A model generated the notes under the pieces. That model was not told where the DNA came from. It saw nothing but the letters and a program-made list of their open reading frames with translations, and ran no database searches. 64,000 nucleotides of DNA from Niallia taxi (GTDB lineage: Bacteria; Bacillota; Bacilli; Bacillales; Cytobacillaceae). The position numbers and the translations under genes are program-made. Below, in pieces: positions 25,261 to 35,402 of the stretch. Positions within the stretch are counted from its first letter, which is position 1; each line of letters starts with the position of its first letter. The stretch lies in the NCBI RefSeq assembly GCF_032818155.1, contig NZ_CP102589.1:2032001-2096000 (forward strand), in the 5' to 3' direction.

Positions 25261-27180
25261 ATGAAATATGAGCAGCTGGCAAAAGACATTATTGCTAATG
25301 TGGGCGGAAAAGAAAACGTTTCCAATGCGGTCCATTGTATTACACGCCTTCGCTTTAAGCTAAAGGATGAAGGAAAAGCAAATACAGAGGTATTAAAAAA
25401 CATGGATGATGTTGTTACAGTCATGAAAAGCGGCGGTCAATATCAAGTCGTTATCGGAAACCATGTACCTGATGTATACAAAGCTGTAGTTACAGTTGGT
25501 GGCTTTCAAGGTCAGGAGCAAGTTGAGGAGGATGAAGGACCTAAAGGTTCTCTTTTCAGCCGCTTTATTGATATGATTTCTAGCATTTTTACACCAGTCC
25601 TTGGCGTGTTAGCCGCATCAGGGATGATCAAAGGCTTTAATGCATTATTTGTCGCACTTGGCTGGCTGGAAAATACATCTGGCACATACCAAATCTTAAA
25701 TGCTGCCGGTGATGCGCTATTTTATTTCTTGCCAATCTTCTTAGGATATACAGCAATCAAAAAGTTCGGCGGTACACCGTTCATCGGAATGGCGATCGGA
25801 GCAGCGCTAGTATATCCGACCCTTTCGACCTTAACAACAGGAGACCCGCTGTACACAGTATTTGCAGGTACGATGTTTGAATCACCAATTTATGTTACAT
25901 TTTTAGGAATTCCCGTTATTTTAATGTCTTATTCATCATCTGTTATACCAATTATTCTTTCTACATTCTTTGCAGCAAAAGTAGAAAAATGGCTTCGTAG
26001 CTTTATTCCAGATGTTGTTAAAACATTTGTAGTGCCATTATTAACATTATTAATTGTTATTCCAATTACATTTATGGTCATTGGCCCGATTGCAACATGG
26101 GCAAGCAGCTTGATCGGTGCAGGTTCCTTATTCCTTTATAACCTAAGTCCATTAATTGCAGGGATTTTGCTTGGCGGTCTATGGCAAGTAATTGTTATTT
26201 TCGGGCTTCACTGGGGCTTAGTGCCAATTGCGATCAACAATGTGGCGACAATGGGCTTCGATACAATTCTTGCAACAGTATTTGCCGCATCATTCGCTCA
26301 AATTGGTGCAGTTCTTGCAATCTTAATTAAAACAAGAGATAAAAAGTTGAAATCATTGAGTATACCAGCATTCATTTCCGGTATCTTCGGTGTTACTGAG
26401 CCGGCTATTTACGGAATTACATTACCATTAAAGAAACCATTTATCATCAGCTGTATTGGTGCAGCAGCAGGTGGAGCTATTTTAGGTCTTGCTAATGTAA
26501 AGGGTTACATCATTGGCGGTCTTGGAATTTTTGGAATCCCAACATACATTAGTCCTGATGGTCTTGGCATGGATTTATGGGGTGCACTAATTGCAATCGT
26601 TGTAGCATTCATCGTTGCTTTCATCTTAACGTACTTGTTTGGCGGAATTGGCAAAGAAAAAGCTGCAAGTACTAATACAGAAGTAAAATCTGCTTCAAAT
26701 GAAGTAGCTGCAACAACAGCAGTACAGCATGAGGTTATCATTAGTCCATTAAATGGTGAAGTGAAAGCATTATCAGAAGTAGAAGATGCAGCATTTTCAA
26801 CAGGTGCATTAGGTCATGGCCTTGCAATTGAACCAACAGAAGGGAAGCTTTATGCTCCAGTTTCTGGAACAGTATCAGCATTATTCCCAACAAATCATGC
26901 TATTGGTATTACGACTGATTCTGGTGCAGATATTTTAATTCATATTGGGATGGATACTGTACAATTTGAAGGAAAATACTTTAAAGCATATACAGTCCAA
27001 GGTGAATACGTGGAAAAAGGCCAATTGCTTATTGAGTTTGACATCGAAGAAATTCGCAAAGCAGGTAAGCTGTTAACAACACCTGTAGTTGTAACAAACT
27101 ATAAGGATTACAGCATGGAGTTAACGAATAAAAAGCAAGTCACTACAGTAGATGAGCTGTTCAAATTAGATGTAAAATAA
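25261..27180 (+). CDS. bglP: PTS beta-glucoside EIIBCA component
   Basis: A 639-residue three-domain PTS permease. IIB is first (Cys 26 in NAVHCITRLRFKLK), IIC spans about residues 100-465 with GVTEPAIYGITLP, and IIA is C-terminal with its phosphorylated His 561 in ILIHIGMDTVQFEGKYF. It imports and phosphorylates aryl-beta-glucosides such as salicin or arbutin. Length and domain order match BglP. Expression is set by the cre-overlapped promoter and the LicT-type antiterminator upstream. bglH and licT follow in the same direction. Confidence 0.93.
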   Translation: MKYEQLAKDIIANVGGKENVSNAVHCITRLRFKLKDEGKANTEVLKNMDDVVTVMKSGGQYQVVIGNHVPDVYKAVVTVGGFQGQEQVEEDEGPKGSLFSRFIDMISSIFTPVLGVLAASGMIKGFNALFVALGWLENTSGTYQILNAAGDALFYFLPIFLGYTAIKKFGGTPFIGMAIGAALVYPTLSTLTTGDPLYTVFAGTMFESPIYVTFLGIPVILMSYSSSVIPIILSTFFAAKVEKWLRSFIPDVVKTFVVPLLTLLIVIPITFMVIGPIATWASSLIGAGSLFLYNLSPLIAGILLGGLWQVIVIFGLHWGLVPIAINNVATMGFDTILATVFAASFAQIGAVLAILIKTRDKKLKSLSIPAFISGIFGVTEPAIYGITLPLKKPFIISCIGAAAGGAILGLANVKGYIIGGLGIFGIPTYISPDGLGMDLWGALIAIVVAFIVAFILTYLFGGIGKEKAASTNTEVKSASNEVAATTAVQHEVIISPLNGEVKALSEVEDAAFSTGALGHGLAIEPTEGKLYAPVSGTVSALFPTNHAIGITTDSGADILIHIGMDTVQFEGKYFKAYTVQGEYVEKGQLLIEFDIEEIRKAGKLLTTPVVVTNYKDYSMELTNKKQVTTVDELFKLDVK

Positions 27181-27187
27181 TAGGGAG

Positions 27188-28670
<1,483 letters not shown>

Positions 28671-28684
28671 AGAAAACACCTTTA

Positions 28685-28715
28685 GGAAAGCGAGTCAGTT
28701 GCTTTCCTTCTTTTG
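28685..28715 (+). terminator. Terminator between bglH and licT
   Basis: GGAAAGC (28685-28691) and GCTTTCC (28701-28707) pair around nine bases, followed by TTCTTTT. It is moderate, so some readthrough into licT is likely. Confidence 0.65.
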
Positions 28716-28799
28716 AATTTTCGAAAAATAATCCTTTTAGATTCCTATTTTCCATTATATTATAAGTAATAGAACGATAATAAACGAATAGGTGGTTAC

Positions 28800-29630
28800 A
28801 TGAGAATAGCCAAAGTATTTAATAATAATGTCATTAGCGTAATGGATGACAACCAGGAAGAGCTCATCATCATCGGAAAAGGTCTTGCATGGCAAAAAAA
28901 GCCAGGAGATATTGTGGACGAAGAGAAAATTGAAAAGATTTTTGAGCTGAAAAACAAAGACATTTCACAGAAATTTAAAACCCTTCTATATGAAGTTCCC
29001 CTTGAATATATGGAAGTGACCGAAGAAATTATCAAGCTTGCAAAAAGCAGACTTGGCAGAACCTTCACGGATAGTTTTTATATTTCTTTAACAGATCATG
29101 TTCACTTTGCTGTGGAAAGAATTCAACAAGGACACATAATCAACAATGCATTATTATGGGAAATTAAAAGGTTTTACAAAGATGAATATACAATCGGCAA
29201 AGAGGCATTGCGTTTGCTGAATGAGAAGTTCGGTGTCGATTTACCTGAGGATGAAGCGGGATTCATTGCGATGCATATCGTTAATGCTGGTCTTAGTGAA
29301 GAGATGCCAGATGTTGCGAACATCACAAAGGTCATGCAAGACATTCTTAATATCGTGAAATATCATTATAAAATGGAATTTGATGAAGAATCATTGAATT
29401 ATTTTCGGTTTCTCACTCATTTGAAGTTTTTTGGTCAAAGATTGTACAGCAAAACGTATTTGCAGGATGACGATCCATTCTTGTATGATGCCTTTAGACA
29501 AAAGCATCCAGGAAGCTTTGAATGCACAGAGAAAATCAGTGAATATATTATGAAGCAATTTGACTATAGCATTACAAATAATGAAAAGCTGTATTTGGCA
29601 ATACATGTCCAACGGCTGGTCAGCAGATAA
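28800..29630 (+). CDS. licT: BglG/LicT family transcription antiterminator
   Basis: A 276-residue antiterminator. An RNA-binding CAT domain covers about residues 1-56 (MRIAKVFNNNVISVMDDNQE), followed by PRD1, with SLTDHVHFAVERIQ and GFIAMHIVNA, and PRD2, with RFLTHLKFFGQRL and LAIHVQRLV. All four PRD His positions are visible. Phosphorylation by the PTS adjusts its activity. It should bind the RAT element at 25137 and open expression of bglP-bglH. Unlike in B. subtilis, it sits downstream of bglH here. AGGTGG precedes the ATG. Confidence 0.92.
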   Translation: MRIAKVFNNNVISVMDDNQEELIIIGKGLAWQKKPGDIVDEEKIEKIFELKNKDISQKFKTLLYEVPLEYMEVTEEIIKLAKSRLGRTFTDSFYISLTDHVHFAVERIQQGHIINNALLWEIKRFYKDEYTIGKEALRLLNEKFGVDLPEDEAGFIAMHIVNAGLSEEMPDVANITKVMQDILNIVKYHYKMEFDEESLNYFRFLTHLKFFGQRLYSKTYLQDDDPFLYDAFRQKHPGSFECTEKISEYIMKQFDYSITNNEKLYLAIHVQRLVSR

Positions 29631-29641
29631 GATAGTCATGC

Positions 29642-29671
29642 AAAGTAGGAAGGCGGAAGCCTTCCTATTTT
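29642..29671. terminator. Bidirectional terminator
   Basis: TAGGAAGGC and GCCTTCCTA pair perfectly with a GGAA loop, followed by TTTT, between licT and the leftward MFS gene. The MFS stop codon lies inside the stem. Confidence 0.85.
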
Positions 29672-31044
29672 GCATATTCAGCACTATTTTCCTTCAAACG
29701 AAAATGATAGGTTAAAGTGATGATAACAACAAGAATACTTAGTACTGTATATATATTGCTGTAGCTAATTCCATTCTGTGTCAGCAGGAGTGGATTCAGC
29801 TGCATGCTAAGGTCTTTTTTCTCAAGGGATGCACTCATCATCGTTGTAAACACTGCCCCGGAAATAAAATTAATCATCATCATTATCCCCATTCCGACAC
29901 CTACATCAGCCTTAGGCAAAGTGTTTGAAACAGTGTTTGCCATGGAAATCTGCATAAATGTTTGGCCGATACATGCAAAAATAAGGATAAACATTGTCAT
30001 ATATGGTGAATATCCTGCAAAAATGGACAAAACGCTAAAGCCGATAAAGAAACCTATCAAAGCTAAATGGGTTAGAGAGCGATTCCCCTTCCTATCGGCA
30101 AGTCTTCCACCGCTAATCCCTAATAATGCTGCTATTAATGCGCTTGGGAACATGTATAAACCACTTAAAAGAGGCGACAATCCATTAACCTCCTGCAATA
30201 ATAGCGGCGTCAAATATGGAATTCCAAAGCCTATTCCTGAACAAATACCGGAAATGGCAATTCCTAATGAAAACTGTTTGTTTTTGAACAAGGAAATCGG
30301 TATAAATGGATTTTTTACTTTCATTATCCTCCAAATGAATAAGACAAAGCATAAAGCAAATAAAGCAGCATAGCTTAATGCACTTAGTGTGATTGCTAAC
30401 AGAAGGAAAGCAAGAGCACAAGCCAAAAATGCCGCTCCAAGTAGATCCGTTTTCCCTTTTTTCTGTCGTTTTTGTTCCTTTAAATATTTGCGGAAAAACG
30501 GCAATGTAATAAGAGAGAGCAGAGAAATAACAAAAAGATAATGCCAGTTAAAGAAGCTGGTGACACCTCCAGCAACGATGGGGCCAATTGCTGTTCCTAA
30601 TGCCATTCCTGCAGATGTTAAACCTAAAACACGCCCTCTTGTTTCCTTAGGGAAGAAGCGGGCAGGAATGATCATTGCAACAGTCGGCATAACAGATGCT
30701 CCTGCTGCTTGCAGACATCTGCCCGCAAGCAGCAGGGGAAAGCTGTTAGCAGCAAACCCCAAGATACTTCCAGCAGCAAAAGTGCATAAGCCGATAGTCA
30801 GCAAGGTTTTTAGCATATATTTGTCGGCTAGCTTCCCATAGAGAACAGATCCAATCGCATAAATGATAATATAAGCAGTTATAATCCAGCCTGCTTCTGT
30901 TGGCAAGAGCTTGAATTCCTTAGTGATAGAAGGGACTGCCATATTGAACATTGTTGAATTCATAACACTTATTACTAGAGCAAAAGTAAGTACCGCCACT
31001 AAACGGTTACTGTTTAGCTTTTCCAATTTTAAATCGCCAGCCAT
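29665..31044 (-). CDS. MFS transporter, DHA2/EmrB-like, in the quercetin operon
   Basis: A 459-residue transporter with about 14 hydrophobic segments and DHA2 motifs: STMFNMAVPSITKEF in helix 1, LAGRCLQAAGASVMPTVAMI near 105 and GPIVAGGVTSFFNWHYLFVI near 150. It lies 30 bases downstream of qdoI in the same direction, so it is in one transcript with qdoR and qdoI. It could export the flavonoid or its toxic products, similar to LmrB, which shares QdoR/LmrA control in B. subtilis. Import is less likely for this family. AGGAG precedes the ATG. Confidence 0.85.
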   Translation of the reverse strand: MAGDLKLEKLNSNRLVAVLTFALVISVMNSTMFNMAVPSITKEFKLLPTEAGWIITAYIIIYAIGSVLYGKLADKYMLKTLLTIGLCTFAAGSILGFAANSFPLLLAGRCLQAAGASVMPTVAMIIPARFFPKETRGRVLGLTSAGMALGTAIGPIVAGGVTSFFNWHYLFVISLLSLITLPFFRKYLKEQKRQKKGKTDLLGAAFLACALAFLLLAITLSALSYAALFALCFVLFIWRIMKVKNPFIPISLFKNKQFSLGIAISGICSGIGFGIPYLTPLLLQEVNGLSPLLSGLYMFPSALIAALLGISGGRLADRKGNRSLTHLALIGFFIGFSVLSIFAGYSPYMTMFILIFACIGQTFMQISMANTVSNTLPKADVGVGMGIMMMINFISGAVFTTMMSASLEKKDLSMQLNPLLLTQNGISYSNIYTVLSILVVIITLTYHFRLKENSAEYAK

Positions 31045-31074
31045 TTTTCTTCTCCTTTATAAACTTATAGGTTG

Positions 31075-32085
31075 CTAGTTTTTGCTCACGACCTTCAAAT
31101 CTAACATTTCCAAGTTTTCTATAATCCTGTCAAAACGTAAGGGCATTGGTTGACTTGGGAACATACAATGCTCATAAGGATCACCTAAAATGCGGAAGAA
31201 AGGTTCAAATAATCCGGAGGCAAGCAGACCGACCATCTTCGTATAGTGGGAGTCAAGGCGATAGGAATGAACGATACCTGCAGGAACATGCAGAAAATCT
31301 CCAGGGTGCATCTCGATTTCTTCTCCCATTGCCCACATCGTCATTTTACCCTCGAGACAGAAAAAGGTCTCTGTATGCTGTTCATGATAATGCTCTACAA
31401 TTCTGTCCCCTTTAGGTCCATCTGAAGCAACGATGATAAATTGGCCATCTGTATTTTTTTGTGATGCGATAATACGGTGAAGCTGGTCACCTGTCAATAA
31501 ACGGTCACCTTCACCGGAAAGGATAACATAGGGGCTAAGTGTATCAGGAAGCCTTGTTTTATTTGGCAATGTCCATTTAGCCGTTGGTTTTTGCCTGCTT
31601 AATTCGAAGTCTGTTTTTGCCTCGGCTTCTGCCAGCAAGACAGCAGAAATGTCTTTATTAACATGTGGAGGATATTCAGCATGTGAATAGGGACTACCGA
31701 TGATGCGATAAAGGTTTGTCACGTCACCATTTGAAGTATAAGAGATAAATCTCGTTCTGTGGGCAAGCATTTTGTAGCTATGTACCGTACCAGCAGGAAT
31801 ATGGGCATAGTCTCCTTCTGTAAGCAAATAGCTCTCACCGCCAAAAGAAACTTCCAATTTTCCACTAAGAACTAAAATTCCTTCATGTGTTTTTTCATGA
31901 AGATGGGAAGGAAATGAATCGTCTTTTCCGCCTGTAATCAGCACCATTCCGAAAATATTATCTGTACTTGCAGCATTAGCCATAATTGTTGCGACTTGTC
32001 TGCCGAACAGCAGGTGCTCTCCATTTCCACTTCGCAGTAAATAGGGTGTTTTTTCGGTTGGTAAGTAGTCATTTAATTTTTTCAT
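31075..32085 (-). CDS. qdoI: Quercetin 2,3-dioxygenase
   Basis: A 336-residue bicupin dioxygenase. It opens the central ring of quercetin, releasing carbon monoxide. Both cupin metal sites are visible: SHLHEKTHEGILVLSGKLEV at about residue 60 with a later HIPAGTVHSY, and EHYHEQHTETFFCLEGKMTM at about 235 with HVPAGIVHSY. It resembles B. subtilis QdoI (YxaG) over its whole length, including LLTGDQLHRI and QKNTDGQFI. AAAGGAG precedes the ATG. A QdoR-type palindrome lies between it and qdoR. Confidence 0.93.
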   Translation of the reverse strand: MKKLNDYLPTEKTPYLLRSGNGEHLLFGRQVATIMANAASTDNIFGMVLITGGKDDSFPSHLHEKTHEGILVLSGKLEVSFGGESYLLTEGDYAHIPAGTVHSYKMLAHRTRFISYTSNGDVTNLYRIIGSPYSHAEYPPHVNKDISAVLLAEAEAKTDFELSRQKPTAKWTLPNKTRLPDTLSPYVILSGEGDRLLTGDQLHRIIASQKNTDGQFIIVASDGPKGDRIVEHYHEQHTETFFCLEGKMTMWAMGEEIEMHPGDFLHVPAGIVHSYRLDSHYTKMVGLLASGLFEPFFRILGDPYEHCMFPSQPMPLRFDRIIENLEMLDLKVVSKN

Positions 32086-32109
32086 TTTTTTCGCTCCTTT
32101 ACAAAATAA

Positions 32110-32127
32110 CTAGACCAGTCTGTCTAG
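32110..32127 (-). promoter_or_regulatory. QdoR/LmrA-type operator before qdoI
   Basis: CTAGACCAGTCTGTCTAG is an imperfect palindrome (arms CTAGAC and GTCTAG) in the 69 bases between qdoR and qdoI. B. subtilis LmrA/QdoR sites have the same TAGACC...GTCTA character. The repressor is released by flavonoids such as quercetin. The link is inferred from sequence and position. Confidence 0.7.
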
Positions 32128-32154
32128 AATAATAATACAAAGGGATAAAAAATA

Positions 32155-32730
32155 CTACCCCTTAGTTTTTAAAATTTGTGGAATTGTTTCCATAACAGCG
32201 ATAAGTGGGGCTTTATCCTTACGAGTTATGGACTGCATAATCCCTCCGCCAATCATAGAATTAATCAGCATCCCCATTTTTAATGCATGCTCTTCTTTCT
32301 CCCCATGTTGGATTAATTTATCAGCAATGATTTTCTCCCATTTTGAAAATGCATCTATACAAGCAAGGCGTAATGGTTCACTAATAAGTGCTGTTTCGCT
32401 TGCAAGCAGGCCGACAGGAATTCCTTCAATGCTTTCAGGGGAATCAAACTGGCTTGATGTATCCTTTATAAACGCTTGAATTGCTTCAACCGGTTCTGAT
32501 ATTTCCTCCATTATTGCAAGCAGCTTTCTTTCAATAAAGCTGCTTGTAAAATGGACAGCCTCAATGGCGAGAAGCTCTTTGCCTTGCGGAAAATGATGAT
32601 AGATAGACCCTTTCGGCAATCCGCTTTCACTTATGATTTGATTCATACCTGTTGCATGATAGCCTTGCAGCTGAAAAAGACGAGAAGCTGTTTGCAATAT
32701 TTTGTCACGAGAATTCAATTTAGTATCCAT
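32155..32730 (-). CDS. qdoR: TetR family flavonoid-responsive repressor
   Basis: A 191-residue TetR-type repressor with the helix-turn-helix in residues 10-55 (SRDKILQTASRLFQLQGYHA, then GLPKGSIYHHFPQGKELLAI). The ligand domain contains GIPVGLLASETALISEPLR, nearly as in B. subtilis QdoR (YxaF). It is expected to repress qdoI and itself until a flavonol binds. ATG at 32730 follows GGAAAGGAAA; the ATG at 32751 would include that site. It is first in the qdoR-qdoI-MFS operon. Confidence 0.9.
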   Translation of the reverse strand: MDTKLNSRDKILQTASRLFQLQGYHATGMNQIISESGLPKGSIYHHFPQGKELLAIEAVHFTSSFIERKLLAIMEEISEPVEAIQAFIKDTSSQFDSPESIEGIPVGLLASETALISEPLRLACIDAFSKWEKIIADKLIQHGEKEEHALKMGMLINSMIGGGIMQSITRKDKAPLIAVMETIPQILKTKG

Positions 32731-32849
32731 TGTAAGTTTCCTTTCCTTCAAATGTGAGGATAGTCCTACTTTACTATAGGAAATAGATAGAGTATTGTCA
32801 AAGAACTGTTATGGATTTTCGAAGATAATCTTAATAGCTTCATAGAAAC

Positions 32850-33866
32850 TCATTTCTTCTTGTCTTTTTGCTCAAGCAGTCCTTTACGGTAATCTGCGGG
32901 AGTACATTTATAATATTCCTTAAATTTTTTATAAAAATGATTAAAGTTGGTATAGCCAGTTTCATCTGCAATTCTGTTTATTTTCATTTGTGTATTTTCT
33001 AGTAGAAGCTTTGCTTGACGAAGTCGAAGCTCTTGAACCATTTCACTAAAGGTTTTTCCAATATTCTCCTTCAGCAGCCTGCTCAAATAATTTGGGTGAA
33101 AATGAAATATGGAGGCAACCTCTTTTAAGCTTGTTGTTAAATAATGCTCTTCAATATATTGAAGGATTTCTAAGATTACTAGATTCCAGCTTTCATCCTT
33201 AGCTACCACCTGACTTTGTTTCTTTGATATTCTCATCAGCTCTGTAAATAGGAGAACAATATTACAGCTTATAACTTCCTGGCTGGCTATATTGGGCTTA
33301 TAAAACTCATATAGCCCTTCATTAATATATTGGCGGATTTTTTTATTTCCAGAAGACGGGAAGTAAAGGTAACGGCCCTTCATTTTCGGCTTGTATATGG
33401 TGTCAATAACAAATTTGGATATTAAATCATTTTCTGTTAAGCGGGCGAGAATATCGTGATTAAAGTAAGTTTTACGTAAGAGGATGTTGATAATGATTGT
33501 GTCCTTGTCTGCCTTTTTTATTGTATGCATCACGTCTGTATCTAATATTGTTAAGTCACCCTCCTGCATTTCAACTGTCTCTCCATCTATCCACTGTGTA
33601 AAGCTGCCAAAATACGCATAGCTGATTTCTAAATAATCATGTTTATGTACTTCTATGTCTACATAACGGGGATGCTTCATGAAGGTTATTTTCTCGTGTT
33701 TTTTCATCAACAAGTCTGCTGACAGGACAGAATCCAGGCCTGTTACTGGTGAAATCCGATTAATAGTCGATAATATTTCCTTCAGGTTATATACACCTGA
33801 TGATAAAGCGATTGCTTCAATTTCATTTTCAGCAAGCAGCTTTTTTTTCAAGTCCTTCACCAACAT
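32850..33866 (-). CDS. AraC family regulator with cupin sensor
   Basis: A 338-residue regulator. An N-terminal cupin-like sugar sensor is seen around residues 70-115 (EVHKHDYLEISYAYFG, then GDLTILDTDVMHTI), and the C-terminal pair of AraC helix-turn-helix units at about 235-330 (LKEVASIFHFHPNYLSRLLK, then GYTNFNHFYKKFKEYYKCTP). It is divergent from the GPH symporter and rhamnosidase genes and likely controls them in response to rhamnose or a rhamnoside. The ATG follows TGGTGAGG. Confidence 0.87.
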   Translation of the reverse strand: MLVKDLKKKLLAENEIEAIALSSGVYNLKEILSTINRISPVTGLDSVLSADLLMKKHEKITFMKHPRYVDIEVHKHDYLEISYAYFGSFTQWIDGETVEMQEGDLTILDTDVMHTIKKADKDTIIINILLRKTYFNHDILARLTENDLISKFVIDTIYKPKMKGRYLYFPSSGNKKIRQYINEGLYEFYKPNIASQEVISCNIVLLFTELMRISKKQSQVVAKDESWNLVILEILQYIEEHYLTTSLKEVASIFHFHPNYLSRLLKENIGKTFSEMVQELRLRQAKLLLENTQMKINRIADETGYTNFNHFYKKFKEYYKCTPADYRKGLLEQKDKKK

Positions 33867-33924
33867 AGCCTCACCATACCCTTATCTCTAATAGGTTACT
33901 AATTGTTATAGAATAGCCGTTCAT

Positions 33925-33978
33925 TTGACATAAAAATATAACAGTTAATTATATAAAATGATTATGACACCGCTTACA
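33925..33978 (+). promoter_or_regulatory. Promoter and cre of the rhamnoside operon
   Basis: TTGACA (33925-33930) has TTATAT (33949-33954) 18 bases on. TGACACCGCTTACA (33965-33978) then matches the cre consensus except one position and would lie over the start site. This suggests catabolite repression of the symporter and rhamnosidase genes. AraC sites could not be recognised. Confidence 0.5.
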
Positions 33979-34058
33979 ACTATTAAGCAAGCGTTTTATG
34001 AAATAGTCAGTCTTTTTTTGTGGACGGTTCAATGATAAGAGGAAAAGGAGTGGGGAAA

Positions 34059-35402
34059 ATGGCGAGCAAAGCATATTCTAGCATTTTACTCAGGGAGAAG
34101 CTGGCTTTTGGCGCAGGTGCATTTGGTAAAGACTTTGTTTATATTTTTGTTTCGATGTATTTATTGTACTTTTATACAGATGTATTAGGTATCTCTGCTG
34201 CAACAGCAGGATCCATTCTGTTAATTGTCCGGTTTATTGATGCAGCATTCGATTTGCCATTCGGTTTTATGGTTGACAAAACAAATTCAAAATGGGGGAA
34301 ACTGCGGCCCTATTTGCTTTTTGGAGCAGTTCCATATGGGGTTACAGCGGCGTTTTTATTTTTCGCACCAGAGATAGGGGAAGGAGGAAAGGTTTTTTAC
34401 GCCTTCAGTCTTTATTTCCTTATCAGCATTCTTTACAGTGTTGTCAGTATTCCGCATGCAGCCCTTAACACAGTAATGACAGATAATCCTGAAGAAAGGG
34501 CTCAATTAACGAAGTATCTGATGCTTTTTTCCGGACTCGCTGCAGCACTTGCTGGCAGTATAACAGTTCCTGTTGTTGGTATGTTTCCTTCTGAAAGATC
34601 AGGCTATTTCTTTATGGGAGCTGTTACTGGTGTAATGGCAATCCTGCTACTATTCCTGTGTTTTAAAGGTACTAAAGAGCAAGTAACAACGAGTGAGCTA
34701 AATGAAAATATTCCCTTTAAACATGCCTGGAAAACAGTGCTCACAAATAAACCGTTTATTATTCTTTCTGCATCCTTTTTAATGATGCAAATAAGCCTTG
34801 GAATCCGAGGTGCTGCGGGTATTTACTATTTTATTTACAATGTTGGCAATGCAAATCTTTTCAGTGTCGTCTCAGCAGCGGGCGGTCTTGCCGGGTTGGT
34901 AATCACCTTCCTCCTGCCGGCAATTGTCCGCCGCATCGGCATGAAAAAGTTTTATATTGCAGCAGGCCTGTTAACGCTCCTTAACTTTTTGTCCATCTAT
35001 GCCGCACCAGTCCATATAATTCCGCTTGTATTAATTTTGAATATTGCTGCGTCCGCGTTAACTTCGGTTGCTTTATTTGCTGCATGGGGTTCACTCCCAG
35101 ATGCGATAGCCTACCAGCTAAAAAAGAATGGATTACACATTGAAGGCGTGTATTACGCATTATATAACTTTATCCAAAAGGTAGGCTCGTCGATTGCAGG
35201 CGGTCTTGCCGGATTTGTTTTAGCTGCATTTGGTTACAAATCAGGCATGACACCAACAGCTCGAAGCTTAGAAGGAATCCTCGTTACATCTGCGATTATT
35301 CCAGCAGTATGTGCCTTATTGTTTACGATATTTATGTTTTTCTATCGTACAAAGGACAAAAACAAAAAAGAATCAGTGGAAAAGGGTGTTATCAATGGAT
35401 AA
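34059..35402 (+). CDS. GPH family glycoside:cation symporter
   Basis: A 447-residue transporter with 12 membrane segments and the glycoside-pentoside-hexuronide family look: LAFGAGAFGKDFVYIFVSMY at the start, RFIDAAFDLPFGFMVDKTNS with KWGKLRPYLLFG, and PHAALNTVMTDNPEERAQL. It imports a glycoside with sodium or protons. The next gene, an alpha-L-rhamnosidase, overlaps it by eight bases, so a rhamnoside is the likely cargo. ATG at 34059 lies eight bases after AAGGAG; earlier starts add a short unneeded tail. The AraC regulator is divergent. Confidence 0.88.
   Translation: MASKAYSSILLREKLAFGAGAFGKDFVYIFVSMYLLYFYTDVLGISAATAGSILLIVRFIDAAFDLPFGFMVDKTNSKWGKLRPYLLFGAVPYGVTAAFLFFAPEIGEGGKVFYAFSLYFLISILYSVVSIPHAALNTVMTDNPEERAQLTKYLMLFSGLAAALAGSITVPVVGMFPSERSGYFFMGAVTGVMAILLLFLCFKGTKEQVTTSELNENIPFKHAWKTVLTNKPFIILSASFLMMQISLGIRGAAGIYYFIYNVGNANLFSVVSAAGGLAGLVITFLLPAIVRRIGMKKFYIAAGLLTLLNFLSIYAAPVHIIPLVLILNIAASALTSVALFAAWGSLPDAIAYQLKKNGLHIEGVYYALYNFIQKVGSSIAGGLAGFVLAAFGYKSGMTPTARSLEGILVTSAIIPAVCALLFTIFMFFYRTKDKNKKESVEKGVING

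Noticed and set aside
29804..30373. Long plus-strand reading frame of 189 residues
   Set aside because: It is the antisense shadow of the leftward MFS gene, has no ribosome binding site and gives a Pro/Ile/Lys-rich product with no domain pattern.
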